DNA from: Chitinophagaceae bacterium
GTDB lineage: Bacteria; Bacteroidota; Bacteroidia; Chitinophagales; Chitinophagaceae
Length of the DNA: 32,084 nucleotides
Assembly: GCA_020848815.1 (NCBI GenBank)
Contig: JADLHL010000009.1
Location: 1 to 32,084 of the forward strand
Reading direction: 5' to 3'
The translations under genes were made by a program, and so were the position numbers. The notes below the pieces were generated by a model, which saw nothing but the letters and a program-made list of their open reading frames with translations, did not search any database and was not told the origin of the DNA. The stretch's first letter is position 1. Each line of letters opens with the position of its first letter. Positions 1-9,339 of this stretch are shown here, in pieces.

Positions 1-464
1 ATGCTGGTGCTACCCAATGCATAGCCTGCCCATAAGGTTTGTGCAATGCCAACGGGGTTGGGCGTTAGCGGCACTTGCTTCCTGAATTCTGGCAGATTTC
101 TACCCATCAGTAACCGGCCACTTTGCCGGCAGGCATACACGGGTAATCTTCCCTGTATATCATTGAAAAATAGCACGGATTCGGGTGTTTCTATCCAGCA
201 GGCGAGTTCGCCGGATAATGCCTGTCTTTTTTGTACCGTACCAATTATTGATTGTTCGTCCTCATTTGCTAACAGATTAATAATATCCGACAGTTTTTCC
301 TCAACTGTTTTGAGAGTTGAATTGTAACAAACCCCAGTAAATAAAAGAAGGCCTTTAGGATGCTTTAAATCATGAGTAAACTGATTCATTCCATACTCAC
401 TACAAAGCCAATGAAATAGGTCATTGGCTTTGTAGTGAGGAATATGATTGTCTGACAGAGACAT
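1..464 (-). CDS. Asparagine synthase-like protein, N-terminal part (truncated by left window edge)
   Basis: Not in ORF track. Reverse-strand frame open from ATG at 464 to the window edge: MSLSDNHIPHYKANDLFHWLCSEYGMNQFTHDLKHPKGLLLFTGVCYNSTLKTVEEKLSDIINLLANEDEQ...ACWIETPESVLFFNDIQGRLPVYACRQSGRLLMGRNLPEFRKQVPLTPNPVGIAQTLWAGYALGSTS; resembles the N-terminal Ntn-like domain of AsnB-type proteins (FFNDxxGRLPxY...). Start could instead be the ATG at ~388. Confidence 0.6.
   Translation of the reverse strand, partial: MSLSDNHIPHYKANDLFHWLCSEYGMNQFTHDLKHPKGLLLFTGVCYNSTLKTVEEKLSDIINLLANEDEQSIIGTVQKRQALSGELACWIETPESVLFFNDIQGRLPVYACRQSGRLLMGRNLPEFRKQVPLTPNPVGIAQTLWAGYALGSTS
396..439. repeat. Perfect 19-bp inverted repeat with 6-nt loop (ctcactacaaagccaatga-aatagg-tcattggctttgtagtgag)
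   Basis: Direct reading; arms are exact reverse complements. Confidence 0.95.
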
Positions 465-482
465 ACTTGAATGAAATATAAG

Positions 483-1976
483 CTAAGGAACTACTGAAGG
501 TTGATGCTGGTTATTGCCCGTATTTCGAGAAGGAACTTCTGCTTGTAAATTTCGCTGATGCTGCAACCTTCGTTTTTTGTTCATTAGCAGAGGTTTCCAA
601 TCATAGTTTGTTGGAACAAAATTGATGAATGCAAAAGCGAACAACAATGGTGTAATCATGGTACGCATGGCACTATGAAATGTGGAAGCCAACCCCATTA
701 TGAGAAAAAGCAGCATGATAGATTTTCGATAATTATTGGGTTCGTTGTAGGCTTTAAAAAAGGGGTAAAAAAATATCATGATTACCAAAACTAAGCCTGG
801 CAGCCCATGCTCTGCTAAAAGTCTTGAAATTTCAATGTGAGCATTCAAACCTTCGCCCCCCCCATGGTTAACTCTTTCAATTTTGGAATAGCCCACGCCA
901 ACTCCTAGAGCAGGATAAGCTATAAACATCCGAAGATCTGACATCATAATAGAATATCTGCCGGAAGAGATTTGATCAATATCAGCCGATCTGTCAAAGC
1001 CTGTTTGCAGACTACGTTCTGTTTTGCCCTGATAGCGATACAACAAAAAATTATCCGTGTAGGAGTTGATAGCCAAAAAAACAATCGAAATAATCAGAAT
1101 TGCAGCGAATACAGGACCAGCGGAAAATTTGCGCAATACAGTCTCATTATCCTGCCAAGCAGCTCTGGCCTTGGGAAAAAGAATAATGATAAATATCGCC
1201 AAAATTGCTGCAAGCATTCCTCCTCTGCTAAAGGTGAGTAAACCCCTTGTAAGGAAAAGCATTAACATTAAAACATCAATTACTTTATGTTTAAATAGCA
1301 ACTGCCTTGTAATGTAAGCTAATGCCAGTATACCAATGGCTAAGCCAAAAAGTGTAGAAACCTGATTAGTAAAACGTCCACCACCCGAGTCGTAGTTGGC
1401 CGTGAGACCGTAGTCAATTTTTTCAATCTGTGCTGCTTTAAAAAAGGTAAATACTGCAAGCGAGATAATCGGATAAACAATAATGCGTCCCAATTCTTTA
1501 AAGTTCTTAAAAGTCATAATCTGACGAGAACAATAAATAACACCGAGTATAAGTGCCAACAGACCAAAATAATTGTAAACAACAGGCTTATACGAATCGT
1601 AAGGCGCCACAATTAATGCAGGCACTGATAGGATAAGCATGATGACACCATAAATTGAAACCCGTTTTATGGGACCTCCCAAGGCAAGGCCAAAAGCAAA
1701 ACCCACAACCCCTAGGTATTTCCCAATCTGATCGGGTATGAATGGTGTAGCTCCAATAGCTCGGGCCATAACCTCAACAGCCAATGAGTACCCCAACAAG
1801 TAAATCATTAAATGCTCAAGATTTTTTCTGGTGAAAAATTGAACTCCAGCAGAAAAAATAATCAGATAGTACCAAAAAATAAGCGGCCATTTACTATTAA
1901 CAGATAACCCGCCTAATGCAACATGAAAAATGATCCAAAATATTTGCAAACTGTCTTTTCTCAATAATTGTAACAT
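483..1976 (-). CDS. O-antigen ligase / Wzy-type polymerase family membrane protein
   Basis: Many hydrophobic segments; large polar loop followed by GVGVGYSKIERVNHGGGEGLNAHIEISRLLAEHGLPGLVLVIMIFF, typical of the Wzy_C/O-antigen ligase family. Confidence 0.85.
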   Translation of the reverse strand: MLQLLRKDSLQIFWIIFHVALGGLSVNSKWPLIFWYYLIIFSAGVQFFTRKNLEHLMIYLLGYSLAVEVMARAIGATPFIPDQIGKYLGVVGFAFGLALGGPIKRVSIYGVIMLILSVPALIVAPYDSYKPVVYNYFGLLALILGVIYCSRQIMTFKNFKELGRIIVYPIISLAVFTFFKAAQIEKIDYGLTANYDSGGGRFTNQVSTLFGLAIGILALAYITRQLLFKHKVIDVLMLMLFLTRGLLTFSRGGMLAAILAIFIIILFPKARAAWQDNETVLRKFSAGPVFAAILIISIVFLAINSYTDNFLLYRYQGKTERSLQTGFDRSADIDQISSGRYSIMMSDLRMFIAYPALGVGVGYSKIERVNHGGGEGLNAHIEISRLLAEHGLPGLVLVIMIFFYPFFKAYNEPNNYRKSIMLLFLIMGLASTFHSAMRTMITPLLFAFAFINFVPTNYDWKPLLMNKKRRLQHQRNLQAEVPSRNTGNNQHQPSVVP

Positions 1977-2142
1977 ACAGCGTCAAATTAGATACAAAAG
2001 AAGGATGGCGCCCAAGGAAACGACCTTGCACTGCCGACTCGTTGATTCGGGTCAAAAATACCTGCTTACGTTCAAATTGGCTCCGGACATTTTACCTTCT
2101 TATTATTTCATCCATTTTATGAAACAACCACCATCCGCAGCC

Positions 2143-2159
2143 ATTGACGTAAAGTCAAT
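2143..2159. promoter_or_regulatory. Short palindrome ATTGAC-gtaaa-GTCAAT in divergent intergenic region (candidate operator)
   Basis: 6-bp arms, 5-nt spacer, between divergently transcribed 483-1976(-) and 2216-3316(+). Confidence 0.3.
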
Positions 2160-2215
2160 TTCGGTCATATAGGCGGTCTTTAATAAATTGCTTTCCAATC
2201 ATCTAATTACACGTA

Positions 2216-3316
2216 TTGTCTAACCTGATCATTTGCCACAACTACAACAGCTTTTCGTATGCTGCCAACTCGGTGGCATTGGCCCACCAATTGGCAAAAG
2301 AAGGGCATCAGGTATTGTTCATCAGCCACGCCACACCCGAAGAGATGGCTGCTATTCCCAATCTCACTGTAGTAACATGGCCGGGTGAAAGGCCGGTTGG
2401 CTGGCAAGCTTTCCGCTTTATAGCCAAATGGATACGCCGGCACAAATGCGATGTACTATTGGCACAGGCTGCCGCATTGAACATAGCCGGGCTGGCAGCC
2501 TGGCTTTTGAGGGTGCCCAAGCGAATTGGCTACTACCACAGCATTTATGCTTCCACCGTTATCGACAATGCCGAAAGCAACTGGACAACACGCCTCAAAA
2601 AGTGGCGTAAAAAAATGTTTCTGGATTGCTACAATCACATGGTTTGCGTAAGCAGGCATGCTGCCAGCGATCTGCAAACGCAGTTTCAATTTCCCGCTAA
2701 GCGATGCCATATTATTTACAACAGCCTTGCCGACCGCGGACAAGATTTGCTACACCCAAGACCAACAGAGGGGCCGCTCCGTTTTTTTGCGCCTACACGT
2801 CTCGATCCGGGCAAAAACATGCTGACGGTTATTGAAGCATTTCAAACTTTTGTAGCAAACACTGGTTATCACGCAAAGCTAGAGATTGCCGGTAGTGGCC
2901 TGCAAGAAGAACAGGTGCAACAACTGGCAGCCAAACAACCATGTACTCAATTTGTGGGACTCCTGCCATATCATCAGATTGATGCACATTTTCAACAAGC
3001 CCATTTTGTGGTATGCTCCACTTTGTCTGAAGCTTTTGGCATGGTAAATATTGAAGCTATGATGCTGGGTACCCCGGTTATAGCCAGCAATATTGGCGGC
3101 ATACCAGAAATAGTAACGGATGGAGAAACAGGTTTATTAGTGGATGGAAATTCGGCGGAGCATTGGCAAGCAGCTTTTGCAAAAGCATGCCATCTCTTTT
3201 TGGCAGAACGAGAAAAATATGAACGCATCCGCCAGCAGGCCAGGCAGCATTTTACGCAATCATTTACCCAACCGCAGCAACTACAGCAGTTACACAAATT
3301 GATATTGGAAGACTGA
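2216..3316 (+). CDS. Glycosyltransferase family 4 (GT-B)
   Basis: N-terminal LIICHNYNSFSYAANSVALAHQLAKEGHQVLFIS and C-terminal SEAFGMVNIEAMMLGTPVIASNIGGIPEIVTDGETGLLV; start codon would be TTG. Confidence 0.9.
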   Translation: MSNLIICHNYNSFSYAANSVALAHQLAKEGHQVLFISHATPEEMAAIPNLTVVTWPGERPVGWQAFRFIAKWIRRHKCDVLLAQAAALNIAGLAAWLLRVPKRIGYYHSIYASTVIDNAESNWTTRLKKWRKKMFLDCYNHMVCVSRHAASDLQTQFQFPAKRCHIIYNSLADRGQDLLHPRPTEGPLRFFAPTRLDPGKNMLTVIEAFQTFVANTGYHAKLEIAGSGLQEEQVQQLAAKQPCTQFVGLLPYHQIDAHFQQAHFVVCSTLSEAFGMVNIEAMMLGTPVIASNIGGIPEIVTDGETGLLVDGNSAEHWQAAFAKACHLFLAEREKYERIRQQARQHFTQSFTQPQQLQQLHKLILED

Positions 3317-3318
3317 TA

Positions 3319-4437
3319 TCAAATCAGCTTTTTCAAATCGGCTTCAAACTTATCCAACGTAAACTGGCGGCTCCATTCCATGCACAAGGCACTCATGTGC
3401 TGGCAGGCCGCTTTGTCGTTCCACAAAGCAAGTACCCGCTCAGCCATTGCTGCAACCGCATCGTTGGGTTTTGTCAAAATGCCCCGTTCGCCCTGGCCCA
3501 GCATTTCCGGAACGATGGATACTTCTCTGGTAACAGGAATGGCACCCCAAAACATGCTTTCTGCTACCGCTTTGGGCCATCCTTCCGACTTGGATTGAAA
3601 CAATAAAAAATGAGCCGACTGATAATGCCGTTTCATTTCATCTTTAGGAATACTGCCAGTGCACAACACTTGCGCAGCCAATCCATCTGCAGCAGCCATT
3701 TGCTCAATCACGGGTTGTAAATAACCGCCGCCACAAAATACCATTCTTGCACCCTCTGCAGCTTGTGCAATGGTTTTGAACATTTGATACGCAACCAGCG
3801 GCTGCTTGTGTTCTTCGAGCACACCGCTAAACATAAACACAGGTGGCACATTCCAGTCTTTTGATACCGGTACTTTTTCATGCTCCCGATAAGTAGCCGT
3901 AAAAAACGGCAGGATGTTTTTTGACCTGTACGGCCAGCTGCCATACACCAACACTTTGATGTTGTGCGTAAGCCATGTGTTATTCGGAATTCGTTTTTGT
4001 AGTTTGTATGAAAAAGGGGCCGGAAAATGCCAGTCCCAGTTGCCGGCATATTTCATCGTTTTCTTTTTCCAGGGAAAAAGTATTTGTACAAACGTGGCAA
4101 TGAGTGCAATGGAGGCGGGCCCACGAAAATGGATATGATCGGCCAGCCACATTTCGCGGATCATGCGAAAAATAAGCAATGGCAACAATGCTATCGAACG
4201 TACACTTGCTTTGGCCGAAGTAAATTCAAATCCTTTGTGCCCCACCACTTTAATGGGTTTGGAATGCTCATAAGGAATGTCCATGCCTGCTGGCTCTCCA
4301 TCGTGCAATTCGCACATTACCACCACTTCATCTACCTGCGAAATCCAGATATTCATTTCACGTACGTAAGGGCCGTAGGCATATAAAAGACCATTCTTTT
4401 TGTAGTGATAAGCGCCGGATATAATCAGGAAACGCAT
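3319..4437 (-). CDS. Glycosyltransferase family 4/1 (GT-B)
   Basis: FMFSGVLEEHKQPLVAYQMFK..., SKSEGWPKAVAESMFWGAIPVTREVSIVPEMLGQGERGIL. Confidence 0.85.
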   Translation of the reverse strand: MRFLIISGAYHYKKNGLLYAYGPYVREMNIWISQVDEVVVMCELHDGEPAGMDIPYEHSKPIKVVGHKGFEFTSAKASVRSIALLPLLIFRMIREMWLADHIHFRGPASIALIATFVQILFPWKKKTMKYAGNWDWHFPAPFSYKLQKRIPNNTWLTHNIKVLVYGSWPYRSKNILPFFTATYREHEKVPVSKDWNVPPVFMFSGVLEEHKQPLVAYQMFKTIAQAAEGARMVFCGGGYLQPVIEQMAAADGLAAQVLCTGSIPKDEMKRHYQSAHFLLFQSKSEGWPKAVAESMFWGAIPVTREVSIVPEMLGQGERGILTKPNDAVAAMAERVLALWNDKAACQHMSALCMEWSRQFTLDKFEADLKKLI

Positions 4438-4452
4438 GTTGTATTGATGAAT

Positions 4453-5607
4453 TTAACGACCAATAAGTGATTGATAAAACAACACATTTTTTTGGGCAAG
4501 CTTTGCAGCATTATACTCATTTACCACCATCGTTCTTCCTTCATGTGCCATACTTGCAGCCTCTTGAGGGTGCAGCAGCATGTAGGTTATTTTTTCTGCT
4601 ATATCAGCAGGTTGTAGAGGATCGCAGAGCAATCCGTTTTCATAGGGCGTTACCACTTCGGGCCCCGGGCCAAGCGTACTGCCAATAAACGGACGTTGCA
4701 TGGCCAATGCTTCCAACCAGGCCAGCGGCATAGCTTCCATGTGAGATGGCAACACAATAACTGATGCTTTGGCCAGTAAAGCCGGCATTTCATTGTTGGG
4801 CAATGCTTCGTGTATGTATACATTTTGCAGTTGCAACTTCGCAATCAACCCGTCAAGCAATGCTTTAAAGCTTTCGCCACTTGGCCGCATGGGTATATCA
4901 CGACCGTAAATGTGCAAGGCTGCATTTTTTACTTGTTCATTTACCAAAGGCATGGCTTCAATGAGCTGGCGTACGCCTTTTTTTTCGGTAAGCGAACCGA
5001 AAAATAAAATGAAGCCGTCTTGCTGCTGTCCTTCAAATTTGGAAGGGTCAAACCTGTTGACTAAAATGGGATTGGGAATAATGGCACTAGGCAGTGCTTG
5101 TATAAACGGATAATAGCTTTGTGTTTGCGTTAGTACATACTTGCTTACACCAATAATAGCATCGGCATTCTTCAACGATCTTTTTTCAACAAAAGCATTT
5201 CGCCAGCGGGGTGGTGTATCTGTAGTGCTTTTGGCAAAAAACACATGACCACCATTTAATCGCACCACATACTGTACACCTGGTATTTTTTGCAATGCAA
5301 ATAATCCATACTCTGGTGCCTCTATAATGTGCAACGGAGAACGGGCGTGTATTTGGCGCAGCACTTTGTTGGTATCAAGTTTCACCTTCATTAACCGCAG
5401 TCTGCCCCACTGTTTGGGATTAATCCAATAAATGCTAAAACCATCTAATGTTTCATGTTCGAGGGCAGCTTGCTGATGGCGAAAAGAAACGATGCTCACC
5501 TCATGGCCCTGCTTAACGAGCTCGGCACTAAGGTTGGCTACAAATGTGCCAATGCCGCCGGTTTTTACAGTTGGGGTGGCTACTTCGCCTACAAAACAAA
5601 TGTGCAT
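4453..5607 (-). CDS. Glycosyltransferase family 4 (GT-B)
   Basis: MHICFVGEVATPTVKTGGIGTFVANLSAELVKQGHEVSIVSF; FFGSLTEKKGVRQLIEAMPLV; SHMEAMPLAWLEALAMQRPFIGS. Confidence 0.9.
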   Translation of the reverse strand: MHICFVGEVATPTVKTGGIGTFVANLSAELVKQGHEVSIVSFRHQQAALEHETLDGFSIYWINPKQWGRLRLMKVKLDTNKVLRQIHARSPLHIIEAPEYGLFALQKIPGVQYVVRLNGGHVFFAKSTTDTPPRWRNAFVEKRSLKNADAIIGVSKYVLTQTQSYYPFIQALPSAIIPNPILVNRFDPSKFEGQQQDGFILFFGSLTEKKGVRQLIEAMPLVNEQVKNAALHIYGRDIPMRPSGESFKALLDGLIAKLQLQNVYIHEALPNNEMPALLAKASVIVLPSHMEAMPLAWLEALAMQRPFIGSTLGPGPEVVTPYENGLLCDPLQPADIAEKITYMLLHPQEAASMAHEGRTMVVNEYNAAKLAQKNVLFYQSLIGR

Positions 5608-5649
5608 GCTGCTACTGTTTTTTGGGGCATTACCCGCTTCAACAATTGT

Positions 5650-6600
5650 TTACAAAATAGAGCGGTACCATTCAATGGCTTCCGCCAGTTGCCCATCCAA
5701 ATCATCATCGGGCGTGTACCCAATGGTTTGTTTGGCTTTGCTTACATCGGCAAGGCTTTGCATGATATCACCGGGCCGGTTAGGACCGTGCGTTACAGCA
5801 ACGTTGGCACCGGTAATGCGACAAATCTTTTGCCATAATTCATTGAGCGTTGTGGTTTTGCCGCAGGCAATATTTAATACTTCATGAAAGCCTTCCGTTC
5901 TTTCTAAGAGCATGCTGTTGATATTGGCCTGCACCACATTTTTTACCGGTGTAAAATCACGGGTGATATTTCCATCGCCATTGATGGTAGGCGAAGTATT
6001 GGTAAGTGCCGCTCTGATAAACAATGGAATAACAGCAGCGTATGGCCCGTTGAAACTTTGGTTTGGACCAAACACATTGAAGTAACGAAAACCTACCAAC
6101 TGCATGCCATAACTTTTGCTCCATGCCTGCGCATAAATTTCATTGGCATACTTGGTAGCGGCATACGGCGACAATACTTTGCCCACTCTTGTTTCCACTT
6201 TTGGGCTATCGGGCAAATCGCCGTATACAGATGAAGAAGATGCATACACCATGCGACGGATGCCAGCCTTATTAGCAGCCTGCAGCATGTTCACAAATCC
6301 GTTGAGGTTTACTTCATGCGACGTGGCAGGATCGGCAATAGAACGGGGCACAGAACCCAGTGCAGCCTGATGTGAAATGGCATCGATGCCTTCAACAGCC
6401 GCCGCACAATCTGCAGCATTGCGAATGTCGCCCTCCAGCAATTCGAACTTTGGATGCTGCAAAAAGGGCTTCAGGTTTTCTCGATAGCCAGTTGCAAAAT
6501 TATCAAACACTCTAACCGTGGCAATACGCTCATCTTTCAACAATGCATCGCACAGATTGCTGCCAATAAAACCTGCACCACCTGTTATCAAAATCTTCAT
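5650..6600 (-). CDS. NAD-dependent epimerase, UDP-GlcNAc(A) 4-epimerase-like (WbpP/TviC type SDR)
   Basis: ITGGAGFIGSNL Rossmann motif, SSVYGD, YAATKYANE, RYFNVFGPNQ, NGDGNITRDFTPVKNVVQANI. Confidence 0.85.
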   Translation of the reverse strand: MKILITGGAGFIGSNLCDALLKDERIATVRVFDNFATGYRENLKPFLQHPKFELLEGDIRNAADCAAAVEGIDAISHQAALGSVPRSIADPATSHEVNLNGFVNMLQAANKAGIRRMVYASSSSVYGDLPDSPKVETRVGKVLSPYAATKYANEIYAQAWSKSYGMQLVGFRYFNVFGPNQSFNGPYAAVIPLFIRAALTNTSPTINGDGNITRDFTPVKNVVQANINSMLLERTEGFHEVLNIACGKTTTLNELWQKICRITGANVAVTHGPNRPGDIMQSLADVSKAKQTIGYTPDDDLDGQLAEAIEWYRSIL

Positions 6601-6648
6601 GCTGCTTGTTTCTGTTGAGTGTTGTAAAAAAATTTGTTGAGCTGGTTG

Positions 6649-7911
6649 TTATAAACGGGCAGCCACTTTTTCTTTTGGCAAAAAAGACTTGATATCATAC
6701 AAGATGGTATCGTCTTTACTTAGCAACCCAAAATCAATTTCTGAAAATTCTTTATGCGCCACTGCCAGCAAAATGGCATCGTATTGGGCTGATGGCAAAG
6801 TATTGGCAATAGTAAGACCGTACTCATGTTTCACTTCGGCAATATCTGCCAGCGGATCAAATACTGTAACATTAATACCAAACTCTTGCAACGCTTTGAT
6901 GACATCTACCACTTTTGTATTGCGTACGTCAGGACAATTTTCTTTAAACGTAATACCCATAACCAATACACTGGCGCCCTTCACACGATGGTCTTTTTGC
7001 ACCATTTTTTTTACCAGCTCTGTGGCTACATATTGGCCCATACCATCATTCAACCGGCGTCCGGCCAAAATGATTTCGGGGTTGTAGCCATGCTCCTGTG
7101 CTTTCTGCGCCAAATAGTAAGGGTCTACACCAATGCAATGACCACCCACTAACCCAGGTTTGAATGGTAAAAAGTTCCATTTGGTACCAGCGGCTTCCAA
7201 CACTTCAGTTGTATCGAGCCCCAGAAGATTAAAGATTTTTGCCAACTCATTTACAAAAGCAATATTGATGTCGCGTTGGGCATTTTCAATTACTTTGGCA
7301 GCTTCTGCTACTTTGATACTTGGTGCCAGATAAGTGCCTGCTTCAATAATCGCACCATACAATTCATCAACATATTTTGCAGCTTCGGGAGAAGAGCCTG
7401 AAGTGACTTTACGAATTTTTGTAACCGTATGTTTTTTATCCCCGGGATTAATTCTTTCGGGGCTGTAGCCTGCAAAAAAATCCTGATTGAAAACAAGGCC
7501 AGAAACCTTTTCCAAAATTGGCACACATTCTTCCTCGGTTACACCGGGATACACGGTGCTTTCATAAATCACCACATCGCCCTTGCGGAGCACTTTACCT
7601 ACTGTTTCGCTGGCTTTTACCAGTGGCGTCAGATCGGGTCTATTGTGTTTGTCAACCGGTGTGGGCACGGTGATGATGTACGTATTGCAATCTGCAATGT
7701 CTGCCGATACTGCGCTATAGCTCAGATGCAGGCTGGATGCCAGATTCTCAGGGCTTACTTCGAGGGTTCTGTCGTAGCCATTTTTAAGTTCCTCAATACG
7801 GGCGGTGGCAATATCAAAACCGACTGTCAGATATTTTTTACCAAATTCAACTGCCAAGGGAAGGCCAACATAGCCCAAACCGATGATGGCAATTTTAGGT
7901 TGTGTGATCAT
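6649..7911 (-). CDS. UDP-sugar (UDP-GlcNAc/GalNAc) 6-dehydrogenase, WbpA/TviB/WecC-like
   Basis: [54 protein letters not shown]. Confidence 0.9.
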   Translation of the reverse strand: MITQPKIAIIGLGYVGLPLAVEFGKKYLTVGFDIATARIEELKNGYDRTLEVSPENLASSLHLSYSAVSADIADCNTYIITVPTPVDKHNRPDLTPLVKASETVGKVLRKGDVVIYESTVYPGVTEEECVPILEKVSGLVFNQDFFAGYSPERINPGDKKHTVTKIRKVTSGSSPEAAKYVDELYGAIIEAGTYLAPSIKVAEAAKVIENAQRDINIAFVNELAKIFNLLGLDTTEVLEAAGTKWNFLPFKPGLVGGHCIGVDPYYLAQKAQEHGYNPEIILAGRRLNDGMGQYVATELVKKMVQKDHRVKGASVLVMGITFKENCPDVRNTKVVDVIKALQEFGINVTVFDPLADIAEVKHEYGLTIANTLPSAQYDAILLAVAHKEFSEIDFGLLSKDDTILYDIKSFLPKEKVAARL

Positions 7912-8062
7912 TTTATTTTGCTTTATTCATAGCCCTTTTGGGGCTGCGCAAATAACGGATTATTTAGGGGGACTACCTTATTTGGTTAGCAAAAAATATC
8001 CCCGATTTATGCCTGAAAAAAGGACAACTCAAATACAAACAAATGCATTTATTGCATAATGC

Positions 8063-9184
8063 CTACCCTTTCCATAGTTGCAAATTTTGCAGCAGCACAG
8101 TGTCTAATGCAAAATATTGCACAGCCTTTTGGCGGGCTTGCTCTCTTATCTGCTGCACTTCTTCGGGGTGCTGAAGTGCCCAACGCAGTTGCCCGGCAAT
8201 GTCAGCCGCATCGGTTGGCTTGCACAACAAACCGGTATGGCCATGTTGAATAAGTTCTTTGGCGGGTCCGGCATCGCCGGCTATCAGCAACTGCCCGCAG
8301 GCCAATACCTCTAACCATGCTACCGGCATGGCTTCCATTTGACTGGGATATACACAACAGAAAGCGGTATTTATAATTTGGGGCAGTTGTTCATTGGGCA
8401 CATTTCCGTGAAAGAAAATACGGGGGCCCATATCTGTTGGAACTGTTTGTACAAGGCTTTCCCAATACGACTGACCCGATTCATCATTTGTATCTCTGCC
8501 ATAAAAATGAAGTCTTGTATCGGGAAAATCGTTGGCCAGCTGCAAAAATGCCTGTAGCAAAAAGGCAGGCCCTTTTTTGGGCACCAACCAACCTACAAAA
8601 ACAATATCACGATAAGCAGTTGGTACTTTTTGCTGTGGCGAAAAAAGCGCCACATTCACCCCGTTGAATATGACATGCATTGGCTTATCGGTTGGTATAT
8701 ATGGTTTCGTTTCGGCCAAAACATAAGCACTCACCCCCACTATAGCGTCCGCTTTTTTAAACGATTGAATTTCTTGCCAGGTAGGCCAGCTTTTCATAGG
8801 CTGCCTGAGTGCCCTTGCAAAAAACATGTGCCCGCCGTGCAGCCGAATTACATATCGGATAACGGATATTTTTGGTAAAAAACACAGGCCTGATTCAGGT
8901 GTTTCAACTGCATCAATCGGGTGCACTGCATGCAACGCTTTCAGCACCCGATGTTGCTCACGGGCTATACGCCAAAAATTCAGGAGTTTCCATTTTTTTG
9001 GATGAACCCGGTAAATCGCAAAAGGCGATTGTTGCTCCCAACCGTACACCGTTTCAGAAAAAGACAAGACCGTAACCCGGTGCCCGTTTTCTACCAGCAA
9101 GTTGGCGGTATTACGAATGTACATGCTGATGCCGCCGACCGGCTGCCCCTGATGTGGAAACTCACCTATGAAACAAATGTGCAT
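8063..9184 (-). CDS. Glycosyltransferase family 4 (GT-B), paralog of 4453-5607
   Basis: MHICFIGEFPHQGQPVGGISMYIRNTANLLVENGHRVTVLSF; VFVGWLVPKKGPAFLLQAF; SQMEAMPVAWLEVLACGQLLIAGDAGPAKELI. Confidence 0.9.
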   Translation of the reverse strand: MHICFIGEFPHQGQPVGGISMYIRNTANLLVENGHRVTVLSFSETVYGWEQQSPFAIYRVHPKKWKLLNFWRIAREQHRVLKALHAVHPIDAVETPESGLCFLPKISVIRYVIRLHGGHMFFARALRQPMKSWPTWQEIQSFKKADAIVGVSAYVLAETKPYIPTDKPMHVIFNGVNVALFSPQQKVPTAYRDIVFVGWLVPKKGPAFLLQAFLQLANDFPDTRLHFYGRDTNDESGQSYWESLVQTVPTDMGPRIFFHGNVPNEQLPQIINTAFCCVYPSQMEAMPVAWLEVLACGQLLIAGDAGPAKELIQHGHTGLLCKPTDAADIAGQLRWALQHPEEVQQIREQARQKAVQYFALDTVLLQNLQLWKG

Positions 9185-9287
9185 GTAAGAAATGGCTACA
9201 AGCCTTTACGGCAAAGTACACACAAAAACAGATTCAAAGATTGAGTGGTTTTTTGCGGCACTACCTATGCAGATTGATGTTATCAAC

Positions 9288-9295
9288 TACATTTG
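9288..9295 (+). promoter_or_regulatory. Bacteroidota-type -7 element TACATTTG upstream of deacetylase gene
   Basis: Exact match to TAnnTTTG; 45 nt upstream of the ATG at 9340; no well-spaced -33 TTG seen. Confidence 0.4.
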
Positions 9296-9339
9296 AATTG
9301 TCAAAGCCAGATTACCCATCTACAACTACTGAACGAAGG

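Noticed and set aside
46-327. Plus-strand 93-aa ORF
   Set aside because: Antisense to the AsnB-like frame; composition and lack of recognisable motifs suggest a spurious ORF.
7912-8062. Intergenic AT-rich stretch with small palindromes (ATGCATTTATTGCAT)
   Set aside because: Arms are very short and low complexity; no exact TAnnTTTG element found upstream of the dehydrogenase gene.
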